Source: Rotaria sordida (Eukaryota; Rotifera; Eurotatoria; Philodinida; Philodinidae). From it: 64,000 nucleotides of DNA. Of this stretch, positions 40,301-52,700 are shown piece after piece (the first letter of the stretch is position 1; each line of letters begins with the position of its first letter). The DNA lies in the NCBI GenBank assembly GCA_905250125.1, contig CAJNOL010000637.1:52272-116271 (forward strand), in the 5' to 3' direction. The notes beneath the pieces were generated by a model, which was not told the origin of the DNA, did no database searches, and was given only the letters and a program-made list of their open reading frames with translations. A program made the translations under genes and the position numbers.

Positions 40301-41799
40301 TATTTGCTGCAATGTTTTATCCAAGTTTTTTTCTTCCGCAAAGGTAAATTAAAAGTTTGCGAGAGCAAGCATCTATTGTTAGAAACACAGAGACATGGTA
40401 AGTAGTACAATAACCAAAAATTCTGAGAGGACCAACTCGATGTTCGAAGTGACGTCGCTCTCACGCTAGATAAAAAACTAGTTTAATATAAAATTTGAAA
40501 TCTTCATTTTTCTTCTTGCACAAGATTATGTTCAATATCTTACAAACAGACAATTTGATTAGTTTACCTGGAAGAAAACTTAAGAAATGTCATTCTATTA
40601 AAGCAGACACTCGATGTTTTATAAATCATAAAAAGCTTAAAAATTTTATTTTACATCAATAAGATGTCTCATCCCATTCAAAGTGCTATACACAATTGTT
40701 CATTCGATTCAATCAAGCTTAAAAATATTTTTTTTTTTGTTTAATAGAATTCAAATTTCGATTGTTTTTCGCTTCAAAAGAAAATTGCTCTTCGTATCCA
40801 AATTCATAACACATCCTTCTCAGTCATTTAAAACTTAATGTCTAATAATTTTTAGTCTAATTGAACATTACTTCTACATATCAAAATTTATTTATATTAA
40901 CACTTTCAAAATTTTTCTGATTGATTATTTCTCAAAATATTCCGGAAAACGAAGATGTACTTAATGACACACTATATTCATTCATACAAATATCGATACT
41001 TAAAAATCAGTCATTGCATAGTTGTCATTTTTGACATCACATAATATTGATTCTGCTTGATTGAGAATCTAGCGAGAAAAATAAAACACAAGACAAAAAA
41101 AGGAAATTAGGATACTTGAACATGTCATAACATAGACTTCCGCACGGATGCATTTTTTACGCAAATAGAAGAGATTCATATAGAACGATGTATATATATA
41201 TATAAACTTTTGGTTTTTCTTTTATTCTGATCATCATCATAACATCTATTCTTCGTAACCACCTATAAAATCGATATGTTCGATGCGTTCTTTTATTTTT
41301 TTCTTTTTCTTTTTTGTTGCTTTCTCTTTTGTAAGATGAAGTACTGCTTGTTTCTCTAGCTTGAACACATACTTCATAGTCAATGATACTGTTTCTTCCC
41401 TTGTTGATTTAATCCGCAATTAATGATACACGATGAGTTGATGATTTCTTTTTTTTTTCGTTTCTCTTTTTATTTGTATTATTCGTTACCTGAAATTTTT
41501 ACAGAAACAAATATATTTATTCGTTGAAAATCACTACACATATTTCTCTCTATCTGCATATATATATATATATGGAATGAAAATAAAAGACAAATGTCGA
41601 TATGCTAAAAAAAAAAAAAGAACAAGAAAATTCATTCGCTTCGTCATAGATTGGAATAATAAAAGATGTAACAACGCTTGCGACAAAGAATAACTCAATT
41701 AGTCGGGTGTATCGCGTCTTAAGCCGGACTTTTTTTTATTCATGTTCGATGGCATTTCACACTATCAACATATATACATACACAATATTTTGTTTCAAT
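37385..41799. other. Gene-free stretch between RIBC2 and the acetylcholine receptor gene
   Basis: No gene is recognised in about 4.4 kb. It contains TA microsatellites (39259-39274, 41561-41573) and the second copy of a short repeat (40405-40475). The flanking genes diverge, so two promoters must lie here. Confidence 0.45.
40405..40475. repeat. Dispersed short repeat, copy 2
   Basis: ACAATAACCAAAAATTC, then a core with GACGTCGCTCTCACGCTAGATAAA, parallel in order to the block at 28450-28530. Confidence 0.4.
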
Positions 41800-44700
41800 A
41801 TGGAATTGATATTTCTATTAATTTTTTATTTTATATCAGGTATGAATTTATTATATTAATTTTATTATTATTTTGTTTTAATAATAAATAGAAATGAATA
41901 TGTGTGATGTTGAAATGAATTTAACACGAACATTATTAGATCCAATTGTTTATGATAAAACAGTACGACCTGCACGAGTTCATACTGATGTAACAAATGT
42001 ATCATTTGATTTATCACTTGCTCAACTTATTGATGTTGATGAAAAAAATCAAATTATTACAACAAATCAATGGATAACTATGGTATTAATAGTATATATA
42101 TATATATATACAAGATATTCTTATTTTTGTTTTGTTTTTCGTATTGTATTATTTAATAGAGCTGGCTTGATCCCAAACTTACATGGGATCCTTTAGAATG
42201 GGAGAATATCAGTTTACTTCATATTAAATATGATAAAATTTGGTTACCTGATATTGTTTTGTATAATGTAGGTACAATTCCATAAAAATATTCAGTTTTC
42301 TATAATTGAGCTATTCGAATAAATAAAATACTTTTTCTTTTCAAATAAAGCACAATAACTTATATGAACAATTCAATGAGAAAGAATAAAATAAATTGTT
42401 GTAATAGAATAATTGAATTCTCTATTATTTTTCTTCCGCAATAGCATTCAAGTCCTTGAAGAACGAATAAGAAATGATTTCCATTAAAATAGGCTGTATG
42501 GTCTGAGATAGTTAGTATTGATTTGACAGTTAATTTGACAAGTCTTTTTTTTTTTTTTTTATTAAAAATTACTTTCTAGAATCCATACATATATTCTAAT
42601 GTATTCTTTCCATGGTCTTATATTTTATTATAATCAAAAATTGAATCTCGAGATGATGAAATATTTAAGTTATTATTATGAATTAGATAGGTCGAGATGA
42701 TTTTTTTCAATAACATGAGAACATAAAAATAATTTTTACTTGTAGATTCTTCTTAGTTATTTGTTAAATCATCGATAAAGTAGACGTTTACTTTGCGGAA
42801 TAATACGAATTAGATATGCATGAAAGTAACTAACATAAGTTTTCTTTATTAGTATCCAATGTAAAATAAAATAGTGTAAGAAATATGATCATAATCATCA
42901 ATATGTTTCTAATTATTTGACATTTTCTTATGATTAAAAATGTATGTTGCATGTACAAAGCAATTTTTGTTTATTTCCTATAATGTATTTTTCCTCAAGT
43001 TTGATATCAATCATAAATAGATTTTTATCATAAATTTAATATATAAAGGTTTTCGCTTGAATAATAACAAAAATGTTTTATTTAGAATGCTGATAATCTT
43101 GCTTCATTAAGTCAAATATCAACAAATGTTATGGTATCTTCCGAAGGTATAGTTACATGGTTATCAACGGGTATTTTTAAAAGTTCATGTGCTATTGATG
43201 TTCGTTATTTTCCTTTTGGTAAGCAAAAAAAGAATTTTTTTCTTATAAAAAATATCCCAACATGATTTTTCTTTTATTAAAATAGATGAACAAAATTGTT
43301 CATTGAAGTTTGCTTCATGGACTTATGATAGTGCTCGAATTGATCTAGCACAAAAAACAAATATTGGTGATTTGAGTAATTTTATGGCAAATTCAGGTAT
43401 ATTATTTTATATAAAAAAAAGTGTTAGTGTTCAAACTGAAATTATGTTTAATCTTGAATTGAGATTGTGCAGAAAATTTACATTAAAACTTGAATTCGGA
43501 TTTTTATCAATGAACTCTATTGAAGCAATAGTATTTCAATTAATATAATCATTAATGGACAAATTAAGCAAATATTTCAGCAGTTATCCATTGATAATGC
43601 AGTTCTAAAACTGTCTATAACTCCACGAATTCAAATTTAATTGACCAACTGATAATTGTATTAATTGAAATGTCATTACTTCATCAGAGCTCATCAATAA
43701 GTATTCGAATCTGAGTAGACTAATTTGAATTTTAATGTAAATTACAATCACAATCTCATGTTGGACACTAACATATGTATATATGGTTTATTTTAGAATG
43801 GGAAATTATTAAATTACACGTGAGAAAGCATGTTGTCAAATATTCCTGTTGTATGTAAAAAGAGTTTAATTAATTGATTCTTATGATATGTGATGTAAAA
43901 TTAGGTCCAGAAACGTTTCCTGATCTTACTTATATAGTACAAATGCGGCGTCGTCCATTATTTTATGTATTTAATATGATTCTTCCATGTTTTCTCATTA
44001 CAAGTGTTGCTTTTCTTGGTTTTTGTGTTCCATCTGATAGCGGTATAAAAGATTTTATTTATTTTTTTATTTAATCTATATGAATTCATATTTATTTTCT
44101 TTTTTCTTTTATCTAGGTGAAAAAGTATCTATTGGTGTAACAACTCTTCTTTCAATGACAGTATTTCTTATGCTTGTTACTGATAGTATGCCACCTAATT
44201 CAGATTCTTTACCATTAATTGGTATGTTAATTTAAATGATAATATAACAGTTTTCTTATAGATTTTATCATAAATCAAAACGTTTCTACAATACATTTGA
44301 CAGACAAAAAAAAAAGAAATTAGTTTTCTTTTTAATAGTTATGATTCACAACTTATCTTCATACAAATATAGTTGTAATCTATTGGATTTTTTATTCAAT
44401 TTCCTGAACTGATCTTTTGATTATGAATTGATGTGAACTGAATGTGATCGAGTTTGTGACATGGTTCACATCAAAATGATTAAACTCCAATATTTTGCAA
44501 GAGTAGACAAATAATTTAGAATACTTGAAAAATGAATATCATTTTAAAAGAAAGATCAAATCATTTTTCTCAAAATTAGACTTCTTTTTTTTTGTTGTCT
44601 ACTTAATATTGAATTGGAAGCAATAGATAAGTATTTAAAATTTTCCTTCAGAGTTAGAAAGTCAAATTTTTTAACCATATTTGAAGAGTATCCAAAGACT

Positions 44701-46164
44701 AATTCCTCCACACAGTTTCCTAATGGCTAAAACAAAGAAAGTACAATATTCTCCATACTTTTTGCTCTCACATTCATATTCGAGAAGAAATGGGTAAAGA
44801 TGATTGTGCCATTGTAAGAATTCTGGAAGATAATGTATCATTCTGATTATTATGAATAACAGAGCTATGAGAGAATTCACGACTAATTAGTGTAACTCTG
44901 TTGATAGTTCTTTGATAGCTTAGGAATTCTTATAAGAGAATCTTTTCACCTGCTCCCTTCCGATTTCAATGCCATTTTGCCTATAGATATTACATACTGT
45001 TCTAATAGAGACTCTAAAAGAATTTTGGACCCTATTGAAACTTGACCAAAGTATCAAATTTTTAATATGTCTAGTTTTTAGAAGCCTCATGTGTTCGGAA
45101 CACTCGTATTTTCGAACTTTGACCTGGAATCTTGCACATATAAAGAATTCAACTAGACTAGCTTCTATAAATAAATTCATAAGTTTTGAAAAATCTCTTC
45201 GAGACATAAAGCCTTCAAAAAATGCATGTTGTATACACTATTCATGGAAAAGGATCTACATCTTGAAAGTCTCATATCATGCAGAAACTTTGTTCAAAAC
45301 TTGTGAAATTTTTTCATGAAAGCTAATCTAGTTGAGTTCTCTATGTAGGCAAAGTTTCAGATCAGAATTCGAAAGTACAAACTTTCCGAAAATCTGGAGT
45401 TCTACAGAGGCTTCAAGAAAATAGACATAGTAAAAATTTGATACCTTAGTCAAGTCTCAATAGGGACCGAAATTCTTTCAGAATCTCTATTAGAACAGTA
45501 TGTAGTATCTATAAGTAAAACAAGTCATTGAAATCGAAAGGGAGTAGTTGAAGAGGTTTCCTCGTTAGTTCTTAGACATCGCTGAAATCCATTGTAATGT
45601 ACTTTAATGAATTTAGGTATTTATTATTTTTCTGCAATTATAATTGTAAGTATAGCAACAGGGATGTCAGTTGCTTCTCTTAATTTATATCATCGTGGTA
45701 AACATCATCTTCATCATGTTCCACAATGGATGGTACGATTATTTTTTATTATAATTCCAAAATTACTTTTTATGCATATTGAACTTCCTGTTCTTTGGCA
45801 AAATCGACGAGAAAATCTTCTAAAATGCAAGGTAAAATAAAAGAAAACAAGATCTAAGGAAAATAACATTAACGAAAAAAAAAAATATTATATTTTTTTA
45901 GCCAACAAAAACATCATTTCCACTAGTAAAATCCGAAACAAAGAGAAAACAAACAAAACAATTGAATAAATATTCATCAAATAAATATGATTATACAAAT
46001 AAAAATACTTCATTACATAATGGTAAAATGACATTATATGAAGATCCGATTGAACCTAATCCAACAACTTCGTTAACATCTTCAGATAATCTCCATTCAT
46101 TTGATTCTTATACATCTCCACCACTAATACTTCGTTCTTATACATCTATACAATCATCAAATAG

Positions 46165-46200
<36 letters not shown>

Positions 46201-46471
46201 GAAATCGAATGATAAAAATAATCAAGATTATTTAACAGATTTATCAAATAAATATACGAATAATATGAAATTATCTATTGATTATATACATCGTATTGTT
46301 GAACAAAATGAACATCGATATCAACGACAAGAACAAAATAGAATTATTGCACAAGAATGGCAACTTTTAGGTCGAGTTGTTGATCGTCTACTTGTTGTTA
46401 TATTTTTAATTAGTACAATGGTTGTTTTTTTAGTTATTTTTCTTCAGGCACCACATTTAAGATTGAAATAA
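41800..46471 (+). CDS. Nicotinic acetylcholine receptor alpha-type subunit
   Basis: Ten exons: 41800-41839, 41892-42082, 42160-42267, 43086-43218, 43286-43396, 43797-43850, 43905-44042, 44117-44221, 45617-45831 and 45902-46471, giving 554 aa. A short signal peptide ([13 protein letters not shown]) precedes the ligand domain. The Cys-loop has 13 residues between its cysteines ([15 protein letters not shown]). Loop B is FASWTYD. Loop C is YSCCPETFPD, whose vicinal cysteines mark an alpha subunit. M1 starts [20 protein letters not shown]2 has [20 protein letters not shown], whose Glu fits a cation pore, and [12 protein letters not shown] precedes M3. The M3-M4 loop carries a 12-residue glutamine run. 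M4 is [20 protein letters not shown]. Subunits assemble as pentameric plasma-membrane channels. Introns 3 and 8 are long; intron 8 contains a palindromic element. Confidence 0.93.
44916..45590. mobile_element. Foldback element C, about 670-bp palindrome in acetylcholine receptor intron 8
   Basis: The left half (CCGATTTCAATGCCATTTTG, then ACTGTTCTAATAGAGACTCT) is mirrored by the right half (AGAATCTCTATTAGAACAGT, then GTCATTGAAATCGAAAGGGA). Pairing runs through AACTAGACTAGCTTYYAT to near the centre. Ends are estimated to within about 20 bp. The arm sequence CAAAGTTTCAGATCAGAATT recalls CAAAGTTTCAAGTCGAAATT in elements A and B, so the three may be one diverged family. Confidence 0.65.
46150..46205 (+). 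repeat. CAA/CAG repeat coding polyglutamine
   Basis: An uninterrupted run of CAA codons ending in CAG, encoding Gln in the cytoplasmic M3-M4 loop of the acetylcholine receptor subunit. It is likely length-variable. Confidence 0.8.
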
Positions 46472-48120
46472 AAGAAAATATTTATTTCATTCATAAATAA
46501 TTGGTTGATAAAAACAACTTACTATTTGACTGAAGATAGAATTACATATTTTTATACCATAACAAAAAATAGTATCAATATCATTGAATCAAGAAAGAGT
46601 TTTCATGAATAAAATGATATTTTATAAACACTTGAATTTCATATAAACTCAAGAAGAAGAATCCTAAAGTTAAATTTCGTCGAATCCGATAGGATATCCC
46701 ATGCAGTCTGACAACTTTCGATAGGATCTTGTCGGAAATTGTCGGAATCTTTGATATAGGATTCTGATAGGTAGTTGTCGGATGTCAGGTCCGACTGTTT
46801 CCGACAACTGGAAAATGTCGGATACACCTAGGACCCAATCGGATCATATGGAATTTACATTTGGACATTAAACATTATTTGATTCTCCTTCGTTATCATC
46901 GGTTTTCCCCTATACTCTTCCTTTCATACCATTAACCAAAGATCAATCCAATTACAAAATCATTTGAACACTATAAAATAAGTTCTGAGCTTATAAAACC
47001 TTACTAGAAGACAATGAAAGAGGCCACTAAACGATAAAAATGATGTCTTAGTTAAATTCATTTTTTGACTATACTTTGTGCGTTACAACAGCTGAATTTT
47101 TCTTTGAAAAAATCGTTCTATGCAAAACTTCAAGACACACGCAGATTGACTAGTTTTCCATAGTGATTTTCAATATGATATTGATTTTGACTCAAATCGT
47201 ACCTTTTTTCAATGAAGTCGATAAAATGCCATTCAAAAATACAAAAGAACTGGTATCTAAACGAAATTGAAGTTCTCTCATTAATCAAACTTCGTCTCTA
47301 TAAAAATTCAAAATTGCATAGTTTTATCGCCTTCTTTCACACTGTGAGAGTCCAACAAAATCTCATGCTGTTTTTTTCTTTTCTCGAAATATTATGAAAA
47401 CAGAGAGTAGAATTGATAATATAAGCATAGGGTTCTCATGCTTGTTTGTAACTATATTTATATCGTTACTCAGCGACATGTTAACTCTTTAGTTGAAACT
47501 TTCACTAAAGATAAACTGTCGAATAGGTAGTTGATTTACACAGTTATCAGTTCAAAGTGCCTTATTTTGAGAAAATATACACAGCTCACACTCTTTTATG
47601 TATGAACTATCTATTTATGATGTCAAAGTGGACGTCCAGATTTTCAGCAAAGATGTATCCGGATGTCTCAGCAATAGTTTTATTTTCTTATTCAATGATT
47701 CACGATTCATGATGAAATTTTACATACAGCAAGTCAGGAATAAAGCGAAACTGTAGATGGCTCAAAAATGACTATTATGCGTTCCTGTCACTTATTAATT
47801 GTAACTTTAATCTTCTAATTCACACACATAATACTGTTTCTCTATGTAGCAGAATTTCATTTTATACGACTTGTGAGATCCTATTTTTTATGAATACAAA
47901 ATGGAAAGCTAAAGAATGGATATTTGTAAAAGACACGAACATCCTCAAAACGGGAACTGATCTTATCTGCAGATGGAGCTCAGCGAGTTGATTCTACGAA
48001 CATCTACGAACGCCCAAAACAATTGAATATTAAAGGAATTGTTCAATACACACTGTGTTTTTGAATCTACGATCATCTACGAACACCCATATCTTTTGCC
48101 AGTGAGTAGCCCTACACTCT
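46472..48120. other. Gene-free stretch with GTCGGA-rich and TCTACGAACA repeats
   Basis: At 46670-46850 GTCGGA and its complement recur at least ten times. At 47991-48015 and 48063-48090 the phrase CTACGAACATCTACGAACGC and its variant are repeated. No coding pattern was seen. Confidence 0.45.
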
Positions 48121-48289
48121 AAGAAAAATCCGTCTTCTTGGAATCCTATACAAGGTTTCCGAGAAAGGGTTTTCGAGTTCTCAGAAACCCTCAACAGCAA
48201 TCAAAAAAGCTCAAGATCCTGGAAACGCAGTAGAGGTTTTCAAGACTTCGAAAGCCTCGTATAGATTTCCGACAGCTATCCACAAAACG

Positions 48290-48660
48290 ATTCGCTAATC
48301 TATATCTGTCGCCTTATTTTAACCACTTATTCTATTCCCTTATTCTAACACGTAATCTAACCTCTTATTTGAACTGCTAATCTAACTCCTTAATCTATGT
48401 TTACCGCCTTCTTCTAATCCCTCAATCTAACTTCTTATTCTATCCCTTCATTGTAACCCCTAATCTAAGTTCTTAATCTATATATAACCTCGTATTCCAT
48501 CGCCTTATTCTAACTCTTTAATCTATATCTATTTCCTTATTCTAACCCTTTAATGTAAGCCCTTATTCTATCCTCTAAATGTATCCTGTTACTTTAACTT
48601 CTTAATCTATATCGGTTCTCTGATGCTAACCTCTTAATCTAGCTTCTTTATGTTGATTTG
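48290..48660. repeat. Degenerate minisatellite, unit of about 14 bp
   Basis: About 25 diverged copies of a unit like CCTTATTCTAACC or CTTAATCTATAT. Copies range from 12 to 16 nt and no two neighbours are identical. There are almost no long purine runs on this strand, so there is strong strand asymmetry. Confidence 0.7.
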
Positions 48661-48689
48661 AGTTTCATATTGGTGAACCTGTGTCCATA

Positions 48690-49118
48690 GTAGGAGAAGA
48701 CAAGAAAAGCTGCTTAATGCAAACTGATGAATTTCGTCAAAGTCCTTCGATGTTTATGTCTGTTAAAGCGAGTAGTATGAAACTAATTAAAGTTCCGAAG
48801 TGGATACGACTGTTAGTTCCAGAGTCTTATTGTTAGCTGAAGTCCTAAAGTCTTTAAATCTGTCAAAGGCTTAAACATGATGTCAGTCAAAGTGTTGAAT
48901 CTTTTGAAAGACAGAGACATGAGCTTGATAAAATCTCTTAAGTGTTCGCGTTTTGAGAATTCACTGTCATAAAGTCAGCGAAATTCGTAGAAGTTGGAAG
49001 TCTCTTAAATGGAATGTTATTAATTCAGCGTGAGTCGTGGATTTTTCATGTCTCGTAAAACGGGCGTCGTGTTGTCAGTGTTATTACTATGGTCTTCATG
49101 TCTCCCTCTGAAAGACTT
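48690..49118. repeat. Degenerate AAAGTC / GTCTTGAA repeat-like region
   Basis: Short phrases such as GTCAAAGTC, AAGTCCTAAAGTC, TGTCAGTCAAAGTG, AGTCAGCGAAA and GAAGTCTCTTAAA recur at irregular spacing. It reads as a heavily decayed tandem repeat adjoining the minisatellite. No ORF. Confidence 0.4.
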
Positions 49119-49745
49119 ACGAGGGAACATTCCTAACTGTCACATCGCTTTTGAGTCGAGCGTATGCGCGTCATGTAGGCCCTAATGGTCTATGAATACT
49201 CTGAAAAAAGTTCGTGCCGCTTGGTTATTACCATGCCGAGATATTGCATTTTTACTGTATGTTTAAGAAAAAAAGCCCTGCTCCCCCTCAGGAACACTAA
49301 AAAAAGTAAGTTTCGGATTTCAACTTGAGACTTTGTATAGAGATAGACCCCAGTGAGAATAGTTTATTGTGAAAGTCTCAGATCTTTCCGTTGTTCTTCT
49401 CCTAAGATAACAGCTATAGTAAAATAGCTTATAGACACCAGCATATTCCGATGTTCTTATTTCAGACTAAGAGCAATTAAAAGATCTGACACTTTCACAA
49501 AAATCCACTCTCATTGAGACTTGTCCCTGTACAAAGTTTCAAGTTGAAATTCGAAACTCAGTTTTCCTAGTCTTCCTGAGGGGAACCACGGCTTTTTGTT
49601 TATAAATATAGTAAAAATGCAATATCTTGGCAGTAATAAGCAAGTGGCATGAACTTTTTTCAGAGTATTCATAGATCATTAGGGCCTACATGATGCGCAT
49701 ACGCTCGACTCAAAAGTGATGTGACATTTGGGAATATTCCCTCGT
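49119..49745. mobile_element. Foldback element B, 627-bp palindrome
   Basis: The ends ACGAGGGAACATTCC and its inverse pair. Inward, TTTGAGTCGAGCGTATGCGC then CATGTAGGCCCTA match the inverse of the right arm almost perfectly, and pairing continues to near the centre (TTTCAACTTGAGACTTTG against TTTCAACTTGAAACTTTG). The core is shared with element A (35885-36398). There is no ORF with similarity to a transposase. Confidence 0.75.
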
Positions 49746-52700
49746 TAGACCTACTACTAACCAGCGGTTCAAGCAAAACCGATGAGTATTTCGTTTCGTG
49801 CTCTGCTCTCCCTTTAATCTTAAGCTTTTCATGAGAACGAACACAGACAAATGGCAGGAACTTGGAAATAGGAATCCGGTGACGGGATTTATCCAGATCT
49901 GATCGGAATCAGACAGAGCTAGCAATCGAATAAGATCATCGAATTCCTACTTCCAAGTTCCTCTCATTTTCTGAAGATTTCGGACCGAAAACGTTGCCTT
50001 TGCTGTGGGCTCTCGCCGGAAATCCGTGGATTTGGGACATCGGAATCATTGATCTGGAAGACATATATTAATTAACGCTTCGTCATGGAAAAAAGCAAAA
50101 AACAAATCTATTAAATGAGAAAAGTTATTTATAGACATAGTGACCCAAGTTTTACAGTAAAAAGTCACATTTCGGTGTTTCCAGTATATTACTCAGAAAT
50201 GCGAAATCTGCTTACAATTGAAGTGATTTGAACTCTTCGTTTTTTTTTTGTAGAAGACATAGAATTAATCAAAAGATGTTATAAATCAGATTTTAATTGA
50301 ATAAAATATTTAATTTTTGTTCAATATATATTTGCTACAAGATGTTGTATACACAAATATCTTTAAAAAGGAAATATTTCGAAATGAGCTGTAAATACAA
50401 GTGAAAAATAGAAAAATCAAATTTAATAAGCACAGTTTTGTATTTATTTTATTTTATTTTGCTTGCCTAATACTGCTTCAGCTTTCACGACATCAGATTT
50501 GTTTAGTCTCGGTCTCATCAATATTTTTTCGCCTTTTCTATTATTTCTTGTAAAAACGCATCATGTATGATGACTTCACCGAATTTTCGTTCTTTTCGAA
50601 TGTGACAAATTGTTTGTTGTGATGAAGACAGCATCGGAGGTGATTTCTTGTTTAGAAGTTGTTCCTAGATTGCTTTAGTAATAATATCAGCAGTCAAAAG
50701 TCAAGAATCAGTAGAATCTATCGTTCAATAAACAGATGATGAATGAAGAGATGGTGTAGTATCGCTTTATCTGTTACAAATCTTTCTTCCATACTACTTC
50801 CATTTTTTGCTGTCTCTACGACAAATTGATAATTAATACTTGTCTTTTTACTGCTTTTGCTTAAACCGCTCATTAGTACTAGGTCTAAACATTTTGAAGA
50901 GATTTGTCAAAGATCAGCATGGTGAATTTTGAGTTTGAGAAGCGAAAGTGAGTGAAATATTCTTGAGTAGTTTATCTTCAGTCAAAATGGCTAACGCGTT
51001 TGTTTTATCAACAATTTCTCGCTGCACGAACGTTCGCTTTATCTGCCTTATAGATGAAGCGAACGCATAGTATATTTTAAAAAAATCACTAAAAATCGAA
51101 AATAACATCGATTGAGCTGAACTACTGGAAGTAGATAAAGTCGAAGATGAAGAATCAAATGATACTATTTTTAAAAATTTTCATTGAAATCTGCAAGCAA
51201 GAGTGAGTAAATTTACTACTCATTGAAATTTTTACTAGTTCTCTGTCGGAGCGTTTGCTTTACCGAAATTTTCTCGCTGAATGTTCGCTTTGTCAATATG
51301 GCAGATAAAGTGAACGTTTTAGGAAGCTTTTTTTATACCATTAGGTACTTAATTATTAGAGTAGCTGCACATCTTCGTGTCATATGAGTAGATGTAGAAA
51401 TTAATCAGGGTTTCCACCTCTTCTGCTTTTAATAGAAAAATACTGCTTTTCAAAGGTTTTTCTATCCTTTCTGCTTTTTCAGATATCTTATCTATTATAT
51501 TATTAATCAACATTTGTTATATTATACTATATAATTTTTTCAAAAATGTGAAGGAAAATTCTTATTAATATGTGGTGGCGTGTTTGTTTTATTCTTATTC
51601 TAAGATAAGTATAATTCTTGTTTTTCACGGGTTACGAAAAACTGGCAGTCTATATTCTTCGTTCTTACTCCGTTCTTTACCTAAGTCTTTCTTTCTATCA
51701 TATGTTCGGGAGGAAAGGATGTTGGTATAGATATCAATGATGAAATCAATTCTTGTTTTTTGAAGTCGAACCAAAAAAATGTCGAACGGAATTGATTCTA
51801 TCTCTCATAGATATCAATTTTACCCACATCCACGCCTACACATTCAAGATTTATTGGAAGCTATTAAATCAGATGAAAAATACACGCTTAAAAGAAAATG
51901 TATTCAATAATTCTATTTTTGTATTTACCTAAGTTTTTTCTTGATTTTATACAATAAAAATTAGAGATTGTTGTGAAATTTTCTCGTTACTTAATTAAGT
52001 CAAAGCTTAAAAGATTGTTGATATCAGAAATATAATTTCTGCTTTTTTAAACATCAAAAGGTGGCAACACTGAAATTAATTCTATTTATTGTGATATAAA
52101 AACAAAAAATTTGTCCTTGAAGTAACCAAGATATATAATTGATGGAACACAGAAATCTCTAAAAAGCGTTCGCTTTATCAACATTGACTCTACTTCTTTT
52201 GCGAGCCATCTTGTCTCATAGTCATCATGCTCAATACCATTGCTAGTGAATATTCAGTTTGTAAATCAATCTCAATTTGAATAAGAACAATTAATTAAAT
52301 TGCTTTTGGCAAACGATAGCTGTTATGTATAAGTAAATATTCAAACAAGAAAAATGTAAGAAATAAGTCACAGTGATATAAAAAGAAGTCAATATAAGAC
52401 AAATGTTACGGATTCATAAAATGATTCATCATTTCTATTTGTTAATAACTATTGCCTTTTAAAATAGTGTTAATTGTAGTGAGTCATGGTCTCCATATGG
52501 CTATAGTCATGATATATAATAAATATCTTGTATTGTACACAAAATATAGAAAAGAACAAAAAATATCAAAGCTGAAAAAATAATCAAAATTTCAACTTAA
52601 ATTTGAGACCAAGAAAACTATAATATTGTATGTCATTAGAATGTATCAAGCAACAGTAGGGTTTGAATCAAATGAGCTTCTAAATTAAGAAGATTTTTAC

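Noticed and set aside
43303-43548. 81-codon ORF extending past the acetylcholine receptor exon
   Set aside because: It reads from exon 5 through the GT donor at 43397 into the intron. The real exon ends at 43396.
44671-45319. ORFs on both strands inside acetylcholine receptor intron 8
   Set aside because: They arise from the two arms of foldback element C and mirror each other. No protein family.
50914-51108. 64-codon minus-strand ORF
   Set aside because: It overlaps a hairpin repeat and has no domain features.
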